The position numbers and the translations under genes are program-made. A stretch of DNA of 7,874 bases from Paracoccaceae bacterium (GTDB lineage Bacteria; Pseudomonadota; Alphaproteobacteria; Rhodobacterales; Rhodobacteraceae): contig DNSZ01000324.1 of assembly GCA_003500165.1 (NCBI GenBank), forward strand, positions 1-7,874, given 5' to 3'. The notes under the pieces were generated by a model, which was not told the origin of the DNA, did no database searches, and worked only from the letters and a program-made list of their open reading frames with translations. Within the stretch, counting starts at the first letter, position 1, and each line of letters starts with the position of its first letter. Of the stretch, positions 5,794 through 7,874 are shown piece after piece.

Positions 5794-6855
5794 ATGCGCA
5801 TTCTCGCCATCCTCACGGTCCGGAACGAGGCGCCCTTCCTGCTGGAATGGCTGGCCCACCACCAGGCCGCCGGTTTCACCGATTTCCTGGTCTTGTCGAA
5901 TGACTGCGCGGACGGCACCGATGCGATGCTCGACCGTCTGCAGGCGCTGGGGCTGCTGGCCCACCTGCGCGTGGAAAGCGACGCGGCCGAAGGGGTGCAA
6001 TGGACGGCGCTGAAGGCCGCGGCCCGCCACCCTCTGGTCCGCGCGGCGGACTGGATCATGGCGCTCGACATCGACGAGTTCGTGAATGTCCATGCCGGCG
6101 ACCGGACGGTTCCCGCCTTGATCGCCGCCGTGCCGGGCGCCAGCGCGATCGCCCTGACCTGGCGGATATTCGGCAATGCGGGCGTGGTCCGGTTCGAGGA
6201 CCACCCGGTGCAGCAGCAATTCACCCGTGCCGCAGCCGAGGCCCCGCTATGGCCGCAGCTGACGCTGATCAAGACCCTGTTTCGCAACGATGGCAGCTAT
6301 GCAGGGCTGGGGGTCCACCGGCCGCGCAGGCCCGATCCGGCCCGGCTTGCCGGGCTCGTCTGGGTGGATGGCAACGGCCAGCGCCTGCCGAAGCTCTATC
6401 GCGACCCGCCGCCGATGCTGGGGATCGCCACCGATCCCAACCGGGGGAGCTATGGGCTCGCCCAGCTCAACCACTACCCGCTTGGGTCGATGGAGAGCTT
6501 TCTTGTCAAGGCCGACCGGGGCAAACCGAACCGCCAGGCCAATCCGATCGACATGACCTATTGGGTGGCGCGCAACACCTGCGCGGTCGAAGACCGCACG
6601 ATCCTGGGGATATGGGATCGCTGCGCAGCCCGGCTTGACGCGCTGCGCGCCGATCCGGACCTGTCGCGGCTGCATCGCGATGGCGTGGCCTGGCGGCGCC
6701 GGCGCATCGAGGAACTGCTGTCGCAAGAGGCGCCGCTGATGTTGTTCAAGGCCATGCTGCTCAGCCCGCCACCGCGCCCGATCGCGCCCGACGAGGCGCG
6801 GACCCTGATCCGCTATGTCCGGGCCCGCATGAAACGCCAGCTGGCCGGCCGCTGA
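5794..6855 (+). CDS. Stand-alone GT2-like glycosyltransferase, paralogue of the tandem modules next door
   Basis: A 353-residue protein with a single module of the same family as modules A and B of the divergent neighbour. Seen: VRNEAPFLLEWLAHH (9-23), SNDCADGTD (35-43), the acidic motif LDIDEF (91-96), LTWRIFGNAG (121-130), KTLF (160-163), WVDGNG (190-195), LNHYPL (225-230), LVKADRG (237-243), YWVARN (256-261) and a C-terminal helical part ending in a basic tail. All motifs expected for activity are present. Known: GT-A fold enzymes use the acidic motif to bind a metal and the nucleotide sugar. Inferred: a cytoplasmic transferase acting on a surface polysaccharide, perhaps in the same pathway as its neighbour. 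There is no signal peptide or clear membrane helix. Its stop lies 8 bases from that of the converging plsC. Composition (about 65% G+C in a line counted by hand) matches the host, unlike the cores of modules A and B. Confidence 0.88.
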   Translation: MRILAILTVRNEAPFLLEWLAHHQAAGFTDFLVLSNDCADGTDAMLDRLQALGLLAHLRVESDAAEGVQWTALKAAARHPLVRAADWIMALDIDEFVNVHAGDRTVPALIAAVPGASAIALTWRIFGNAGVVRFEDHPVQQQFTRAAAEAPLWPQLTLIKTLFRNDGSYAGLGVHRPRRPDPARLAGLVWVDGNGQRLPKLYRDPPPMLGIATDPNRGSYGLAQLNHYPLGSMESFLVKADRGKPNRQANPIDMTYWVARNTCAVEDRTILGIWDRCAARLDALRADPDLSRLHRDGVAWRRRRIEELLSQEAPLMLFKAMLLSPPPRPIAPDEARTLIRYVRARMKRQLAGR

Positions 6856-6863
6856 CGAAATGC

Positions 6864-7607
6864 TCAGGGCGCGGCATCCGCGGGAAACCCGGCCTCGGCC
6901 ATCAGCCGGTTGGAGGCCGCCTCGACCCGTTCTTCAAGCGCGGCCATGAAGTCTTCCTGCGGCAAACCGGGCGGGATCGGGTCAAGGAATTCGACCACCG
7001 CCAGGCCGGGCCGGCGATAGATGCCGATGCGCGGCCAGAACACGCCGACATTGGTGGCGGCCGGAACGCAGACCTGGTCGAGTTCGGAATACAGCACCCC
7101 GGCGCCGATCTTGTAGGGCAGATGCACACCCGGGGCGACCCGCGTGCCCTGCGGATAGATGATCAGCTGACCGGGTTCGGCGCCCGCACCGCGGACGCCC
7201 TCGACCATCTGTTGCACCGCGCGACCGCGCTTGCCCCGGTCGACCGGCACGCAGCCGATTCGCAGCGCGTACCAGCCCAGGATCGGCGCCCAGACCAGGC
7301 TGCGCTTCATGATGAATTTCGGCCGGTCAAGCACCGAGACCATCAGGATGATGTCGAAGAACGACTGATGCTTGGCCGCGATCAGCACCGCACCCCGGGG
7401 CACCGTCCCGCGCAATTCGGACCGCAGGCCGACCATCCGGCGCGCGGTCCAGCGCACCCAGAGCGTATAGGTGTGGATGCCGTGAAACGCCCATTCCCGC
7501 CGCCAGATCGCCAGTGGCGTGAACACCACCGCCATCAGCGGCATCATCAGATACATCTGGGCGACGAACAGCGCCGAACGGAGCCAGCGCCACGCGGTTG
7601 CGATCAT
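6864..7607 (-). CDS. plsC: PlsC-type 1-acyl-sn-glycerol-3-phosphate acyltransferase
   Basis: A 247-residue membrane-associated acyltransferase. Known: PlsC transfers an acyl chain to the 2-position of lysophosphatidic acid, making phosphatidic acid for membrane lipids. Seen: an N-terminal hydrophobic segment (about 10-35); motif I HQSFFD (80-85, the HX4D catalytic pair H80/D85); motif II region FIMKRSLVWAPILGW (98-112) followed by GCVPVDRG; motif III YPQGTR (151-156), with Gln in place of the usual Glu of EGTR; and motif IV VPAATN (181-186). I chose the ATG at 7607 because GGAGGT lies 5 bases upstream. The frame continues to 7805, but that stretch would overlap the divergent zinc-ribbon gene and lacks family character. 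Length is normal. It converges on the glycosyltransferase gene with an 8-base gap. Other lysophospholipid acyltransferases of the same superfamily are possible. Confidence 0.9.
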   Translation of the reverse strand: MIATAWRWLRSALFVAQMYLMMPLMAVVFTPLAIWRREWAFHGIHTYTLWVRWTARRMVGLRSELRGTVPRGAVLIAAKHQSFFDIILMVSVLDRPKFIMKRSLVWAPILGWYALRIGCVPVDRGKRGRAVQQMVEGVRGAGAEPGQLIIYPQGTRVAPGVHLPYKIGAGVLYSELDQVCVPAATNVGVFWPRIGIYRRPGLAVVEFLDPIPPGLPQEDFMAALEERVEAASNRLMAEAGFPADAAP

Positions 7608-7612
7608 TCGGC

Positions 7613-7621
7613 ACCTCCCTT
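7613..7621 (-). promoter_or_regulatory. Strong ribosome-binding site of plsC
   Basis: On the minus strand AAGGGAGGT ends 5 bases before the ATG at 7607. It fixes the start of plsC and rules out the 66-codon upstream extension of the frame. Confidence 0.75.
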
Positions 7622-7631
7622 GCGCCTGCCC

Positions 7632-7659
7632 TTGGACAGCAGCCGAACCCCCATTACAA
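7632..7659 (+). promoter_or_regulatory. Possible promoter of the zinc-ribbon gene
   Basis: TTGGAC (7632-7637) and TTACAA (7654-7659) are separated by 16 bases in the 99-base divergent gap between plsC and the zinc-ribbon gene. This is a weak match to a housekeeping promoter, and transcription would begin about 40 bases before the chosen start. No clear counterpart for plsC was seen on the minus strand. Confidence 0.25.
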
Positions 7660-7706
7660 GGCGGTGCAGACCCCGGCCGCAATGTCCCGGCGAAAGGATG
7701 GCCCGA

Positions 7707-7874
7707 ATGCAGCTGACATGCCCGGAATGCGGTGCGATCTACGAGATCGACGACGAGGCGATCCCGCCCGGTGGCCGCCGTGTCGAATGCTCTGCCTGCT
7801 GGCATGTCTGGCGCGCCGAACCGGCGGCGTCAGAGCAAGAGGCGGGGCCGACCCTTCCGCCGCCCCTTGCAGTC
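7707..7874 (+). CDS. MJ0042-type zinc-ribbon protein (N-terminal part, cut by window edge)
   Basis: The first 56 codons of a longer protein that runs off the right edge. Seen: a zinc ribbon with two CxxC knuckles, LTCPECGAIYEID (C5, C8) and VECSACWHVW (C28, C31), followed by a Pro/Ala/Glu-rich stretch that looks like a linker. Known: this N-terminal ribbon (MJ0042/zinc_ribbon_4-5 type) is common in proteobacterial proteins that often carry a later membrane segment and a poorly characterised C-terminal part. I chose the ATG at 7707 because AAAGG (7693-7697) lies 9 bases upstream and the family typically starts only a few residues before the first CxxC. An in-frame ATG at 7698 sits directly on that ribosome-binding site and is less likely. 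It is divergent from plsC. The function cannot be given from this fragment. Confidence 0.8.
   Translation, partial: MQLTCPECGAIYEIDDEAIPPGGRRVECSACWHVWRAEPAASEQEAGPTLPPPLAV

Noticed and set aside
5740..6287. Minus-strand open frames opposite the stand-alone glycosyltransferase
   Set aside because: They are antisense to a gene with a full set of family motifs and show no motif of their own.
6842..6863. A bidirectional terminator between the stand-alone glycosyltransferase and plsC
   Set aside because: There is a GGCCGGCC palindrome at the end of the gene but no extended stem and no T-tract; the gap itself is only 8 bases.
7608..7805. A 66-codon N-terminal extension of the PlsC frame
   Set aside because: It would overlap the divergent zinc-ribbon gene, has no acyltransferase character, and the strong GGAGGT site lies just before the internal ATG at 7607.

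Overview
The window is high-GC DNA (hand-counted 60-base lines fall mostly between 63% and 75% G+C). Codon style and gene families point to an alphaproteobacterium, most likely of the Rhodobacterales/Paracoccaceae kind. This is inferred from protein style only, since there is no rRNA or other marker gene. Coding density is very high: seven protein genes, with the longest non-coding gap about 115 bases. I see no tRNA, rRNA, CRISPR array, insertion sequence or integrase.

Layout, left to right. (1) Positions 1-1202, minus: a membrane-associated alpha/beta-hydrolase-type protein, cut off by the left edge. Its 3' end carries three small tandem hairpin repeats. (2) Positions 1240-1992, minus: a six-helix CcdA/DsbD-type thiol-electron transporter, 37 bases upstream of the hydrolase gene and probably co-transcribed with it. 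(3) Positions 2108-2329, plus: a TusA-family sulfur carrier, divergent from ccdA. (4) Positions 2326-5730, minus: an 1134-residue three-module glycosyltransferase. An N-terminal DXD sugar-transferase module is followed by two tandem GT2-like modules related by a constant 414-residue offset. (5) Positions 5794-6855, plus: a divergent stand-alone paralogue of the same GT2-like module. (6) Positions 6864-7607, minus: a PlsC-type 1-acylglycerol-3-phosphate acyltransferase. (7) From 7707 to the right edge, plus: the N-terminus of an MJ0042-type zinc-ribbon protein.

Three functional themes can be read. CcdA and TusA share a divergent region and both work in thiol/sulfur transfer. Genes 4 and 5 form a divergent glycosyltransferase pair, plausibly making or decorating a cell-surface polysaccharide. 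PlsC and the zinc-ribbon protein belong to envelope lipid synthesis and a poorly defined regulatory or structural role.

The most unusual object is the three-module glycosyltransferase. The first GT2-like repeat has lost the acidic metal/sugar-nucleotide motif (DVDEF is replaced by EVTDF) and a second conserved KxDRG motif, while the second repeat and the neighbouring paralogue keep both. The cores of both repeats are also markedly AT-richer (about 45-55% G+C) than the rest of the gene and its neighbours. The gene therefore looks like a mosaic with one active-looking and one pseudoenzyme-like repeat.
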